64,000 bases of DNA from JACCXE01 sp963718605 (GTDB taxonomy: Bacteria > Actinomycetota > Acidimicrobiia > Acidimicrobiales > JACCXE01): NCBI GenBank assembly GCA_963718605.1, contig OY970363.1:2046001-2110000 (forward strand). The letters are read 5' to 3'. Both the position numbers and the translations under genes were made by a program. Shown here in pieces: positions 23,459 through 32,935 of the stretch (position 1 is its first letter; the number at the start of each line of letters is the position of its first letter). The notes beneath the pieces were generated by a model, which saw only the letters and a list, made by a program, of their open reading frames with translations, had not been told where the DNA came from and ran no database searches.

Positions 23459-24529
23459 ATGGATTTCGAGTTCACAACCGACCAACTCGAACTGCGTGAC
23501 AACGCCCGGTCGGTGCTGGCCGGCGCCTGCCCTCCGTCTCTGGTGCGCGCCGTGTTCGACGGCGACACCGCCGGCGTCGAAGGACTGTGGAAGACGCTGG
23601 TGGATCTCGGCTGGCCGGCGATCGGTGTCGACGAGAGCTTGGGTGGCTTGGGGCTGGGCGTCGTCGAAACAGGTCTCGTGGTGGAGGAGTTGGCGCGAGT
23701 GGTCGCGCCGTCTCCGTTTCTCGCCACCGTCACCCAGTTCCTGCCGTTCGCGCGGCTCGGCGCGGACGAGTCGGTCCTCGCGCGCGTGGCTCTCGGTGAA
23801 CTCACCGGCGCGCTTGCCGTGAACGGCGACGTCACCGCCGAGCACAACGGCAACGAATGGGTGTTGAACGGCGAGGCGACGCACGTGCTCGACGGGGCCA
23901 CGGCTGACCTGCTCGCGGTCGTCGTCGGCGGCGGCGTGTTCCTGGTGTCCTCCGACGACGTGACCGCTACGCCACTGCACACCATCGATCCGACGATGCC
24001 GCTATCGAACGTGGCGTTCGACCGCGTGGCGGTGGACGACGACCGGGTGCTGGTCGCTCCGGGTAGTGATGGGTCTGCCCTCGAGAACGCGATGGGTGAG
24101 GCGATTACGGCGATGGCGTTGTCGACGGTCGCCACGTGCCGGCGCATCTTCGAGATGACGCTCGAGTACGCCAAGCTGCGCGAGCAGTTCGGCAAACCGA
24201 TCGGCTCCTTCCAAGCGTTGAAGCACCGGTTCGCCAACATGTATCTGGCCGTAGAGAAGGCGAGTGCGCTCGCGTACTTCGCCGCGCTGACCATTGCGGA
24301 GGACGACCCGCGGCGCGCGACCGCGCCGTCGATGGCAAAGGCCTCGGCCAGCGAGTGCCAACGCCTGGTTGTTACCGACGGCCTCCAGCTGCACGGCGGG
24401 ATCGGCTTCACCTGGGAGAACGACCTGCACTTCTGGTTGAAGCGAGCGAAGACCACCGACTTTTTGTTCGGCGGCGGCGCGGCGCACCGCGCGTTCCTGG
24501 CCCGGCGTTTGGGATTGACCGCGTCGTGA
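23459..24529 (+). CDS. Acyl-CoA dehydrogenase, FadE27/28-type subunit
   Basis: A 356-residue flavoprotein subunit. It has the short ACAD form whose C-terminus is DGLQLHGGIGFTWENDLHFWLKRAK and with YAKLREQFGKPIGSFQALKHRFANM around 235-260 (FAD-contacting Arg and the quasi-conserved Q). Such short subunits in actinobacterial steroid pathways pair with a second FadE encoded next door to form an alpha2beta2 dehydrogenase. It starts at the base after the regulator's stop and overlaps the second FadE gene by 4 bp (GTGA), strong evidence of a heteromer. It oxidises acyl-CoA to 2-enoyl-CoA. Confidence 0.9.
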   Translation: MDFEFTTDQLELRDNARSVLAGACPPSLVRAVFDGDTAGVEGLWKTLVDLGWPAIGVDESLGGLGLGVVETGLVVEELARVVAPSPFLATVTQFLPFARLGADESVLARVALGELTGALAVNGDVTAEHNGNEWVLNGEATHVLDGATADLLAVVVGGGVFLVSSDDVTATPLHTIDPTMPLSNVAFDRVAVDDDRVLVAPGSDGSALENAMGEAITAMALSTVATCRRIFEMTLEYAKLREQFGKPIGSFQALKHRFANMYLAVEKASALAYFAALTIAEDDPRRATAPSMAKASASECQRLVVTDGLQLHGGIGFTWENDLHFWLKRAKTTDFLFGGGAAHRAFLARRLGLTAS

Positions 24530-25735
24530 AGCTGCGTTTTGACGACAAGGCCGAGGCGTTCCGGCTCGAGTTTCGCGAGTGGCTGGCGGCGAACCGCCCG
24601 TCGCCCGAAGCCATGGCTGCTGAGCCGTCGGTGTCGACCGGACACGCGCCGCAGTGGTCGCGCGACTTCACCCGCAAGATGTTCGACGAGGGCTGGCTCG
24701 TGCCGGGGTGGCCGCCCGAGCGCGGTGGGCGCAACGCCACGTCGGTCGAGACGATCATCTACATGGAAGAGCTTTACAAGGCGCGCGGTGCCCCGCACCG
24801 CCAACGTGCAGGGACTGGGCATCATCGCCCCGTCGATTCTCGACTACGGCACGCCCGAACAAGTCGAGCGCTACGCCATGCCGATCTTGCGCGGCGAAAA
24901 AACCGCGTGCCTTGGCATGAGTGAGCCCGGCGCCGGCAGCGACCTCGCCGCGCTGTCGACCCGCGCCGCGCGAGACGGCGACAACTTTGTGATCAACGGG
25001 CAGAAGGTGTGGACGTCCGGCGCGAACTTCGCCGACTTCTGCTTCCTGTTCTGCCGCACCGACCCCGACGCCCCCAAGCACAAGGGCATCTCGATCCTGC
25101 TCGTGGACATGGACGCGCCCGGCATCACCGTGCGCCCGTTACCCGAGATCATCCATCCGCAGAACCCCGACCTGAACGAGGTGTTCCTCGACGACGTCAC
25201 CGTTCCCGCGGCGAACCTTGTCGGCGAAGAGAACAACGGATGGGTGATGGCCAACGGATCGCTGGCCCACGAGCGGGGGATGGTGTGGCTCAGCAACGTG
25301 TTGAGCGTGGAACTCGCGATGTCGCAACTCTTCGAACAAGCGCCGTCGCTCTTGCGCGCGCTGTCCGCCGACGAGCGGGCGGTGGCCTCGGACAAGATCG
25401 TCCAACTGCAGATCGATACGGTCGCGGCGCGGGCGCTGGGCTATCGCGGCTTCGCCAAGTTGGTGCGCGGCGGCGACGCGCCCGAGCAAGCGTTGATGAA
25501 GTTGTTCGCCACGGAACTGCGCCAGAACGTGGCGTTGGTGGCGGCCGAGATCGAGGGCGTCGACGCGATCGATGCCGGGCCGCTCGTCGCCGACGGCACA
25601 CAGAGCGTGGACGACCCGCAGGGCTCGTGGCTCGAGCAGTACTTCCACTCCTTCGCCAACACGATCTCGGCGGGGGCGTCGGAGATCCAGCGCAACATCA
25701 TCGCCGAGCGCGTGCTCGGCCTCCCTCGTGGCTAG
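24526..25735 (+). CDS. Acyl-CoA dehydrogenase, FadE26-type subunit (one frameshift)
   Basis: About 402 residues when a single extra base near 24787 (GCGCGCGGTGCC in place of GCGCGCGTGCC) is removed; as read, the frame breaks after ...EELYKAR. The N-terminal part has REWLAANRP and GWLVPGWPPERGGR; after the break come LGMSEPGAGSDLAAL (flavin/substrate motif), GQKVWTSGANFADF and, at the C-terminus, ISAGASEIQRNIIAERVLGLPRG. It is the partner of the preceding FadE subunit. Order and type match mycobacterial fadE26-fadE27-fadD17. The frameshift is probably a sequencing error, because both parts are well conserved. Confidence 0.88.
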
Positions 25736-25749
25736 CCGCCGGCAGGCTC

Positions 25750-27288
25750 GTGGCTGAGACGATCGCGGCGGCGCTGCTCGCGCGCGCTGAGGACGACAAC
25801 GTCGGTCTGCTGTTCGAAGATCAGTCATGGACGTGGCGCGAGGTCGTCGCCGAGTGCGCCGCGCGCGCCGCCACCTTCGAGCGCGGCCAGCACATCGGCG
25901 TGTTGCTGGAGAACGTGCCCGAGTTCGTATTTCTGCTCGGAGGCGCGGCGCTCGCAGGAGCGGTGATCGTCGGCCTCAACCCGACGCACAGCGCCTCGGA
26001 ATTGGAACGCGATATCGCGCACACCGACTGCTCTGTCGTCATCAGCGACGCCTGGCGCAGGTACGAGCCGGCGGCGTTGCCCACGGAACTGCCGTCCCCG
26101 GACGCGTTGTACTGCTTGATCTTCACGTCAGGGTCGACGGGTGCGCCGAAGGCGGTGCAGATGTCGCAGGGCCGAGCGTTCCGCACCGGCTCCCAGGGCG
26201 CGGTCGGGTTCGGGCCGGACGACGTCTTGTACTGCGCGATGCCGCTGTTCCACGGCAACGCGCTCTTCGCCAACTTGTTCCCGGCGATCATCAGCGGCGC
26301 CACGGTCGCGCTGAAGCGAAAGTTCTCGGCCAGCGAGTTCATGCCCGACGTCCGCAGATACGGCGCGACGTACTTCAACTATGTGGGACGGGCGTTGAGC
26401 TACATCCTCGCTCAGCCCGAACGCCCCGACGACGCCGACAACCAGTTGAAGTTCTGCCTCGGATCCGAGGCATCCCCCGCCGACCGCAAAGAGTTCCGGC
26501 GTCGCTTCGGTTGCTACGTAGTCGAGGGATATTCGTCGAGCGAGGGCGGCGTAGTGATCCAGCCGTTCTCCGGCATGCCGAAGCACGCGCTGGGCAAGCC
26601 GGCGGAAGGCGTCGACGTCGTGGTGCTCAACCCCGACACGGAAGCGGAGTGCCCGCGCGCGGTGTTCGACGAGAACGGATCGCTGCTCAACGCGCACGAA
26701 TGCGTGGGCGAGATCGTGGGGCGGGACGGGCTGAAGTCGTTCGAGGGCTACTACAAGAACGAAGACGCCACCGCGGAACGCGGCCGCCACGGCTGGTACT
26801 GGACCGGCGACCTCGGCTACCGGTCGGAGGACGGCACGTTCTTCTTCGCCGGGCGCAGCAGCGACTGGCTACGCGTCGACGGTGAGAACTTCGCCGCCGG
26901 TCCGGTCGAGAACGTGATCGCACGGTTCGAAGGTGTGCGCGCCGTCGTCGTGTATCCGGTACCGGACCCGCGCACCGGCGACCTCGTAATGGCCGCGATC
27001 GAATACGACGGCGACTTCGACCCCGACGCGTTCGACGCGTTTCTCGCCGGGCAACCCGACATGGGCACGAAGTGGACGCCGCGGTTCGTTCGCGTTGTGA
27101 AGGAGATCCCCGTCACCGCGACCGGCAAGGTCAACCGCAACCCGCTTCGTGCCGAACGCTGGGACACGGACGACCCGGTCTGGTGGAAACCAACACCCAA
27201 AGAACCGTTCCGGTCGCGCACGGAGGCGGATTCCGCCCGATTGCGCGACCAGTTCGCTGAATATGGGCGGGAGGCCTTGCTCACATGA
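25750..27288 (+). CDS. fadD17: FadD17-like acyl-CoA synthetase
   Basis: A 512-residue adenylate-forming ligase. The motifs LIFTSGSTGAPKAVQMS (about 123-139), MPLFHGNALFAN, LKRKFSASEFMPDVRRYGATYFNYVG (in parts), RRFGCYVVEGYSSSEGG, WTGDLGYRSEDGTFFFAGRSSDWLRVDGEN (in parts) and TATGKVNRNPL (catalytic Lys) match my recollection of mycobacterial FadD17 closely, including the uncommon KFSAS..DVRRYGATY segment. It starts at GTG 25750. Placement directly after two FadE genes is the same as in the mycobacterial sterol cluster. It probably activates a sterol side-chain acid or a similar branched acid. Confidence 0.88.
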   Translation: MAETIAAALLARAEDDNVGLLFEDQSWTWREVVAECAARAATFERGQHIGVLLENVPEFVFLLGGAALAGAVIVGLNPTHSASELERDIAHTDCSVVISDAWRRYEPAALPTELPSPDALYCLIFTSGSTGAPKAVQMSQGRAFRTGSQGAVGFGPDDVLYCAMPLFHGNALFANLFPAIISGATVALKRKFSASEFMPDVRRYGATYFNYVGRALSYILAQPERPDDADNQLKFCLGSEASPADRKEFRRRFGCYVVEGYSSSEGGVVIQPFSGMPKHALGKPAEGVDVVVLNPDTEAECPRAVFDENGSLLNAHECVGEIVGRDGLKSFEGYYKNEDATAERGRHGWYWTGDLGYRSEDGTFFFAGRSSDWLRVDGENFAAGPVENVIARFEGVRAVVVYPVPDPRTGDLVMAAIEYDGDFDPDAFDAFLAGQPDMGTKWTPRFVRVVKEIPVTATGKVNRNPLRAERWDTDDPVWWKPTPKEPFRSRTEADSARLRDQFAEYGREALLT

Positions 27289-28211
27289 CGCTCGCCTTGA
27301 AGTTCGCCACGACGTTCCCGATGGTGACGCACCCGTATCACCCGGAGTTGGTGTCCGCCGATGGCATTGCTCGGGTGGCCCGCGCCGCCGAAGCCGCGGG
27401 GTTCAGCGGCATCGGGTTCACCGATCACCCGGCGCCGTCGGACAAGTGGTTGAAGTCGGGAGGGCATGACGCGCTCGATCCGTTCGTGGCGATGGCGTTC
27501 GCGGCGGCGGCGACGTCAACGATCAGGCTGATCCCGAACGTCGTCGTGTTGCCGTACCGCAACCCGTTCATCGTGGCAAAGGCTGGGGCCACGCTCGACC
27601 TGCTGAGCGGGGGACGGTTCACGCTGTCGGTGGGTGCCGGCTACCTCAAGAGCGAGTTCGCGGCGCTCGGCGTTGACCACGCGGAGCGCAACGAGTTGTT
27701 CGACGAGTCCATCGACGTGTTGCGCGCCATCTGGACGAACGACGACGTGACCTTCGAAGGCCGCCACTTCAACGCGCGCGGCGTGACCGCGCACCCGCGG
27801 CCCGTGACGTGCCCGCCGATATGGATCGGCGGCAACTCGGCGGCGGCGCGCCGGCGAGTGGCGCAACGGGGCGACGGGTGGGCGCCGTTCCCAGCGCCTC
27901 CACAACTCGCGGCGACGGCGCGCACCGCCGGCCTTTTCACGTTGGATGATCTTGCCGCCGCGATTAACCACCTGCGCGGCGCGGTCAAGGAGGCCGGACG
28001 GTCGCCCGACGACATCGACATCATGTTCAGCAACTTTGCGGGCGGCGACCCGTCCTCCGACGCATTCAACGTCGACGAACACATCGAGGGCCTGCACGCG
28101 CTCGCGGCCCTCGGGGTGACGTGGGTGCAGGTCGGTGCGCCGGGCGACGACATCGAACGCACGATTGGGACGTACGACCGCTATGGCGAACTGGTTGTGT
28201 CGAAGCTGTAG
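27285..28211 (+). CDS. LLM-class (F420-dependent type) oxidoreductase
   Basis: A 308-residue luciferase-like TIM-barrel protein. The typical segments are VARAAEAAGFSGIGFTDHPAP (N-terminal strand), LIPNVVVLPYRNPFIVAKAGATLDLLSGGRFTLSVGAGY (in parts), TAHPRPVTCPPIWIGGNSAAARRRVAQRGDGW (in parts) and a C-terminal ALGVTWVQVG. The family uses F420 or FMN in hydride transfer. It overlaps the FadD17-like gene by 4 bp and ends the rightward operon. A related LLM protein lies near the mycobacterial sterol genes (recollection). The exact reaction is unknown. Confidence 0.87.
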   Translation: MTLALKFATTFPMVTHPYHPELVSADGIARVARAAEAAGFSGIGFTDHPAPSDKWLKSGGHDALDPFVAMAFAAAATSTIRLIPNVVVLPYRNPFIVAKAGATLDLLSGGRFTLSVGAGYLKSEFAALGVDHAERNELFDESIDVLRAIWTNDDVTFEGRHFNARGVTAHPRPVTCPPIWIGGNSAAARRRVAQRGDGWAPFPAPPQLAATARTAGLFTLDDLAAAINHLRGAVKEAGRSPDDIDIMFSNFAGGDPSSDAFNVDEHIEGLHALAALGVTWVQVGAPGDDIERTIGTYDRYGELVVSKL

Positions 28212-28916
28212 CTACAGCTTGTCGGCGGCCTTACGGACCAGGGCTTCCACCTGCTTGATCGACAGCGTCTTCGAGCCGAAGCCGAAGTTGAACAGCAGCC
28301 CGATCACGTTGCCCTTGCGGATCGTGACCATTTGGCCCTGAAGGCTGATCTTCGCCTCGCCCGTGTCCTGGGTCGCATCGAGGGCGACGGCGAAGGTGTC
28401 ATCCGCAACCTTCGGAAACGACATCGCGCTGAACGTGCCGGTGAGCCCGCTTTCGGCGTCGGTCAGCTCCTTGCACTGTTCGGTCAGTGCTTTCTTGAAC
28501 AGGGCAAAACCCTTCACGGCGTCTGACTTCGATCCGAAGTGCATCAGCTGCTCATTGAAGAATCCCGCGCCCGCCGGGTCGGCCGCAGTTTGAAATTCGA
28601 TCGAGGCCTCACCGTCGGTCTTGTACTGCTTGGCGATCGACGCCAACTCCTTGCAGAACTCGTCGTCGGGCGAGTCGTCCTTGTTCGGATCGGCGTCGCC
28701 GTCGTTGACGTCTTCACTGGCCTTGGTGAACCCGGCCGGCAGGTCCTCAATCGTGAGCAGTTTCGGCTTCAGCGCCGCGCCTCCGCTCGCGTCGGACGCC
28801 GCCTTCGCGGTTGTCGTTGATTTGCTGTCGTCGCTCGACTTCTTCGCCCCGTCATCTGAGCCACACGCGCTCAGAAGCAGACCGACGGCCGACATGACGA
28901 TGAGGAGCTTGCGCAT
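28212..28916 (-). CDS. Lipoprotein of unknown function
   Basis: A 234-residue exported lipoprotein. The signal peptide MRKLLIVMSAVGLLLSAC ends in a clear lipobox with lipidated Cys18, followed by a low-complexity linker rich in D, K, S and T (about 19-48). The mature domain (about 50-234) has an alternating strand/helix pattern (LPAGFTKASEDVNDGD, QLMHFGSKSDAVKGFALFKKAL, GQMVTIRKGNVIGLLFNFGFG) like PknH/LprG-style sensor or lipid-binding folds, but no family is assigned. The gene faces the LLM gene tail to tail with adjacent stops. Confidence 0.8.
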   Translation of the reverse strand: MRKLLIVMSAVGLLLSACGSDDGAKKSSDDSKSTTTAKAASDASGGAALKPKLLTIEDLPAGFTKASEDVNDGDADPNKDDSPDDEFCKELASIAKQYKTDGEASIEFQTAADPAGAGFFNEQLMHFGSKSDAVKGFALFKKALTEQCKELTDAESGLTGTFSAMSFPKVADDTFAVALDATQDTGEAKISLQGQMVTIRKGNVIGLLFNFGFGSKTLSIKQVEALVRKAADKL

Positions 28917-28939
28917 GCGGCGGAGCGTAACGTCATCGC

Positions 28940-29749
28940 GTGGCGCTTGACCCGAACATCGCGCGGCTCGACCGACGCGTCGCGGTTGTCACCGGCGGTG
29001 GCAGCGGGATCGGTCGCGGCATCGCCAACGGGCTGCACGCGTTCGGCGCGCGGGTCGCGATCTGGGAGCGCCACGCCGAGTCGTGCGCGGCCGCCGCGCT
29101 CGAGGTGGAGGGGCTGGGCGTCACCACCGACGTGCGCGACAGCGAGCAGGTTGACCACGCGCTCGCATTGACGATCGACACGCTCGGCGTGCCTTCGATC
29201 CTGATCAATAACGCGGGCGGGGTGTTCGCCGTTGACTTCCTCGACGGAACCGAGAACGGCTGGGACGCGCTATATCGCGCCAATCTCAAACACGTGATCC
29301 TGTGCACGCAGCGCGTCGCCCGCGTGATGCGCGACGCCGACCTAGCCGGCAGCATCGTGAACATCACATCGATCGAAGGTGTGCGCGCCGCGCCCAGGTA
29401 CGCCGCGTACGCGGCGGCCAAGGCGGGCGTCATCAACTTCACGAAAACCGTCGCCCTTGAATTGGCGCCCAACAACATCCGCGTGAACGCGCTCGCGCCC
29501 GACGCGACGCTGACGGAAGGGATCGTGGAGGTCGCGCCACCGGGCGCCATCGACCACATGGCCGACATGGTGCCGATGGGTCGGCTCGGCCACGTCGACG
29601 AGATGGCCGCGGCTGCCGTCTTTCTCGCGAGCGACATGGGCAGCTACATCACCGGACAGACCATTCACGTGGACGGCGGCACCCACGCAGGTGGCGGCTG
29701 GTATCGACACCCGGAGAACGGGAACTACATCCTCGGGTCGTCTTCCTAG
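28940..29749 (+). CDS. Short-chain dehydrogenase/reductase
   Basis: A 269-residue SDR. VAVVTGGGSGIGRGIANGL (cofactor site, about 15-33), NNAGG near 92, NITSIEGVRAAPRYAAYAAAKAGV with catalytic Ser, Tyr and Lys (about 140-163, in parts), and the C-terminal YITGQTIHVDGGTHAGGGW. An acidic or neutral residue after strand 2 (WERHAES) leaves cofactor preference open. The start is GTG at 28940, 24 bp from the divergent lipoprotein start. The Tat-lipoprotein gene follows 46 bp downstream. Confidence 0.88.
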   Translation: MALDPNIARLDRRVAVVTGGGSGIGRGIANGLHAFGARVAIWERHAESCAAAALEVEGLGVTTDVRDSEQVDHALALTIDTLGVPSILINNAGGVFAVDFLDGTENGWDALYRANLKHVILCTQRVARVMRDADLAGSIVNITSIEGVRAAPRYAAYAAAKAGVINFTKTVALELAPNNIRVNALAPDATLTEGIVEVAPPGAIDHMADMVPMGRLGHVDEMAAAAVFLASDMGSYITGQTIHVDGGTHAGGGWYRHPENGNYILGSSS

Positions 29750-29794
29750 GGGACTCGCAGTGAATCCTCAGACTCTGGAGTTTGAATAGAACCC

Positions 29795-30658
29795 ATGACG
29801 CAAGCTGACGAGCACGACCTTGGCCTGTTGCACGATCTGGAGACGATGCGACGGTCGTCGTTGCCGGCCTGGGATCGCCGCAACGCCCTGCGGCTCATGG
29901 GCATGACCGGCGCCGGGTTGTTTCTCGCGGCGTGCGGCAAGGATTCGAAGGGCGCGTCATCGACTACGACGACGTTCCCAGACATCACGTCGACGACCGC
30001 AGCCGGTGGGGCTACGACCCTGTCGGGCGCGAGCGCGCAACCGGTGCCCGAAGAAACGGGCGGGCCCTTTCCGGGCGACGGTTCGAACGGCCCCAATGTG
30101 TTGAACCAAAGCGGCGTGGTGCGCAGCGACATCCGGTCGAGTTTCGGCTCGTACTCCGGCAACGCGGAGGGCGTCCCGCTGACGGTGAAGTTGCACGTGA
30201 TCAACACCAAGACCAACGCCGCGTACGCCGGTGCCGCGATCTACCTGTGGCACGTAGATGCAACGGGCGGCTACTCGCTGTACTCACAAGGCGTTACCGA
30301 TCAGAACTATCTGCGCGGCGTGCAGGCGGCCGACGCCGATGGACTGATCACGTTCAAGACGATCTATCCCGCGGCGTACTCGGGCCGATGGCCGCACATG
30401 CACTACGAAGTGTTTCCCTCCCTCGCGGAAGCGACCAAGGCAGGGGCGAAGCTCGTGACGTCGCAGATAGCCCTGGTCGAGTCGACCTGCAACGAGGTCT
30501 ACGCCAGCGACCCGCGCTACTCCCAGAGCGTGCAGAACATGAAGCAGACGTCGCTCGCCAACGACATGGTGTTCCGCGACGGCGTGGCACTGGAAACGCC
30601 GACCATGACGGGCGACCTCGCCTCCGGGCTCACCCTGAACTTCAACGTCGGGGTGTAA
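29795..30658 (+). CDS. Exported intradiol-dioxygenase-fold lipoprotein
   Basis: A 287-residue protein with a twin-arginine-type leader (RRNALRLMG at 28-36) leading to a lipobox LAAC with Cys47, so it is exported folded and lipid-anchored. A Ser/Thr linker follows, then an intradiol ring-cleavage dioxygenase domain. The four iron ligands are recognisable: Tyr160 (WHVDATGGY), Tyr195 (YPAAYSGRWPHMH), His201 and His203. Cytoplasmic relatives (protocatechuate 3,4-dioxygenase) cleave catechols; an extracellular form could attack aromatic or humic matter. It sits between an SDR and a sulfatase gene. Confidence 0.83.
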   Translation: MTQADEHDLGLLHDLETMRRSSLPAWDRRNALRLMGMTGAGLFLAACGKDSKGASSTTTTFPDITSTTAAGGATTLSGASAQPVPEETGGPFPGDGSNGPNVLNQSGVVRSDIRSSFGSYSGNAEGVPLTVKLHVINTKTNAAYAGAAIYLWHVDATGGYSLYSQGVTDQNYLRGVQAADADGLITFKTIYPAAYSGRWPHMHYEVFPSLAEATKAGAKLVTSQIALVESTCNEVYASDPRYSQSVQNMKQTSLANDMVFRDGVALETPTMTGDLASGLTLNFNVGV

Positions 30659-30668
30659 TGCTGCGGCG

Positions 30669-32933
30669 GTGACCGAGCAATTCGGCGGAAGGATCGGGCG
30701 GTACTACTGGGACTCTGACCCCTGGTGGCCCGACGAGCCCAAGCCGCCCGCCCACGCCCCGAACGTCCTGCTGGTGATCCTCGACGACGTGGGCTTCGCT
30801 CAGCTGGGCTGCTTCGGGTCAGACATCGCGACGCCGAACATCGACGCGCTCGCCGCGGAGGGTCTGCGCTACTCAAGCTTTCACACCACCGCGCTGTGTT
30901 CGCCGACGCGCGCCTGTGTGCTGACCGGTCGCAACCACCACGTCGCCGGCATGGGCCGCATCGTCGATCTCGCAATGGGTTATCCCGGTTACACGGCGCG
31001 CATCCCGAAGAGCGTCGCGATGTTGCCCGCCGTGCTCACGCCGCACGGCTACGCCGCGTACGCGGTGGGCAAGTGGCACCTCACGCCCGAAGACGAAGAG
31101 CACCTCGGCGCGGCCCGTGATCGGTGGCCGCTCGGTCAGGGCTTCGAGCGTTGGTACGGGTTCTTTCCCGGCGAGACGCACCAGTTCGTGCCCGCCCTCA
31201 TGCACGACATGCACGCGGTCGATCCGCCCGCGACGTATGAGGAGGGCTACCACCTCACCGCTGATCTCATCGACCGCTCGATCGAATACATCGAGGACCT
31301 GCGGAACGTCGACGTCGACAAACCGTGGTTGCTGTATCTCGCGACCGGCGCCTGCCACTCGCCGCATCAGTCGCCGGCATCGTGGTTGGAGAAGTACCGC
31401 GGTCACTTCGACGAAGGCTGGGACGCGTGGCGCGACGCCACGCTGCTGCGCCAGAAGCGACTCGGCGTCTTGCCCGGGCACGCCGAGTTGTCGCCGCGTC
31501 CGGATTGGGTGCCGGCTTGGGACACGCTCAGCGAGCAGGAACGCCGCGTCTACGCCCGCTACATGGAGGCGTTCGCCGCCTACCTCTCGCACACCGACCA
31601 CGAGATCGGCCGATTGACGGCGCGACTCGAGGCCATGGGCGAACTCGATAACACGATCCTCGTCTTGCTGTCGGACAACGGCGCGTCGAGCGAGGGGGGA
31701 CCGACCGGTTCGTTGAACGACGGACGGGTGTGGAACGCGTTGCCCCGCACGGTGGAGGAAGCCGACGAACGCCTCGACGACATCGGCGGTCCCCGGATCC
31801 ACAACAACTACCCGTGGGGTTGGACCGTGGCCGGCAACACGCCATTCAAGCGTTGGAAGCGCGAGACGCACGAAGGCGGCGTGGCCGATCCGTTGATCGT
31901 GCGCTGGCCGCGTGGCATCGACGCGGCGGGTGAGGTGCGCGAGCAGTACGTGCACGCGATCGACGTGCTGCCAACGCTGCTCGCCGCGATCGGCATCGAT
32001 GTACCGACCGAAGTACGGGGCGTCACACAGCGCGCCGTCGACGGGTTCTCGTTCGCGTCGACGTTCAACGACGCCGCCGCGCCCGAGACGCACTCGACGC
32101 AGTACTACGAGATGCTCGGTTGCCGCGCCCTCTATCAAGACGGCTGGAAGGCGGTCACCTACCACGAGGTGCAGGGCGACGAACCGGGCCTCGACCAAGC
32201 GCCGTGGGAGCTGTACGACCTCCGCGCCGACCCATCCGAGTGCCATGACCTTGCGAAGGCTGAGCCGCAACGTCTCACCGCGATGATCGACCAATGGTGG
32301 ACCGAGGCGGAACGCAACAACGTGTTGCCCGTCGACAACCGGCCGTTCTCGGAGATGGTGTTCAACCGTCCGTCGTCCGTCGCCCCCCGCAATCGCTACA
32401 CGTACTGGCCCGGCCGCGCGCCCGTGCCCGAGTCGGTCGCGGTCAACGTGCGCAACCGTCCGCACGCGATTACCGCGCACATCACCGTGCCGCCCGACCT
32501 CGATGTGGTCGAGGGCGTGCTCGCCGTGCAGGGCTCGGTGCTCGGCGGGTGGTCGTTCCACGTGGTCAACGGCGACCTGGTCTACGTGCACAACCTCGCC
32601 GGCTACCGGGTCTACCGCGTCGCCGCCCCGCTGCCGCCGCTGGTTGACGGGACGCACACGCTCGGCATGAAGTTCACGCCGCCGAACCTGCAACTACTGG
32701 TGGACGGTGTCGTGATCGGCGCGGGCGTGGTGAAGCGCACGATCTGGTCGCGGTTCTCTCTCACAGGCGCTGGGTTGACCGCCGGTTGGTCACCCGACTT
32801 CTCGCCCGCCGATGAGGACTACCGCGGCGACTTCACCTTTACCGCTGGTTTGCACCGAGTCGACATAGACGTGGACGGCGTGCCGGTTGTCGACGCCGTA
32901 GCCGAAGCGAACGACATCATCGCGTCGCAGTAG
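30669..32933 (+). CDS. Type I arylsulfatase family protein
   Basis: A 754-residue sulfatase. The formylglycine site is LCSPTRACVLTGR with Cys77 and Arg81 in CxPxR; metal ligands include Asp39/Asp40 in VILDDVGFAQ, and the later LLSDNGASSEGG matches the family's DN motif. KWHLTP (catalytic Lys/His) lies near residue 138. The C-terminal 190 residues form a beta-rich domain (VEGVLAVQGSVLGGWSFHV). No signal peptide is visible, so it acts in the cytoplasm or leaves by another route. Sulfated sterols or polyphenols would be plausible substrates. The start is GTG. Confidence 0.92.
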   Translation: MTEQFGGRIGRYYWDSDPWWPDEPKPPAHAPNVLLVILDDVGFAQLGCFGSDIATPNIDALAAEGLRYSSFHTTALCSPTRACVLTGRNHHVAGMGRIVDLAMGYPGYTARIPKSVAMLPAVLTPHGYAAYAVGKWHLTPEDEEHLGAARDRWPLGQGFERWYGFFPGETHQFVPALMHDMHAVDPPATYEEGYHLTADLIDRSIEYIEDLRNVDVDKPWLLYLATGACHSPHQSPASWLEKYRGHFDEGWDAWRDATLLRQKRLGVLPGHAELSPRPDWVPAWDTLSEQERRVYARYMEAFAAYLSHTDHEIGRLTARLEAMGELDNTILVLLSDNGASSEGGPTGSLNDGRVWNALPRTVEEADERLDDIGGPRIHNNYPWGWTVAGNTPFKRWKRETHEGGVADPLIVRWPRGIDAAGEVREQYVHAIDVLPTLLAAIGIDVPTEVRGVTQRAVDGFSFASTFNDAAAPETHSTQYYEMLGCRALYQDGWKAVTYHEVQGDEPGLDQAPWELYDLRADPSECHDLAKAEPQRLTAMIDQWWTEAERNNVLPVDNRPFSEMVFNRPSSVAPRNRYTYWPGRAPVPESVAVNVRNRPHAITAHITVPPDLDVVEGVLAVQGSVLGGWSFHVVNGDLVYVHNLAGYRVYRVAAPLPPLVDGTHTLGMKFTPPNLQLLVDGVVIGAGVVKRTIWSRFSLTGAGLTAGWSPDFSPADEDYRGDFTFTAGLHRVDIDVDGVPVVDAVAEANDIIASQ

Positions 32934-32935
32934 AC

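Noticed and set aside
30873..32693. A 606-codon frame antisense to the sulfatase
   Set aside because: Pure shadow of a GC-rich gene; the sense strand has the complete CxPxR sulfatase.
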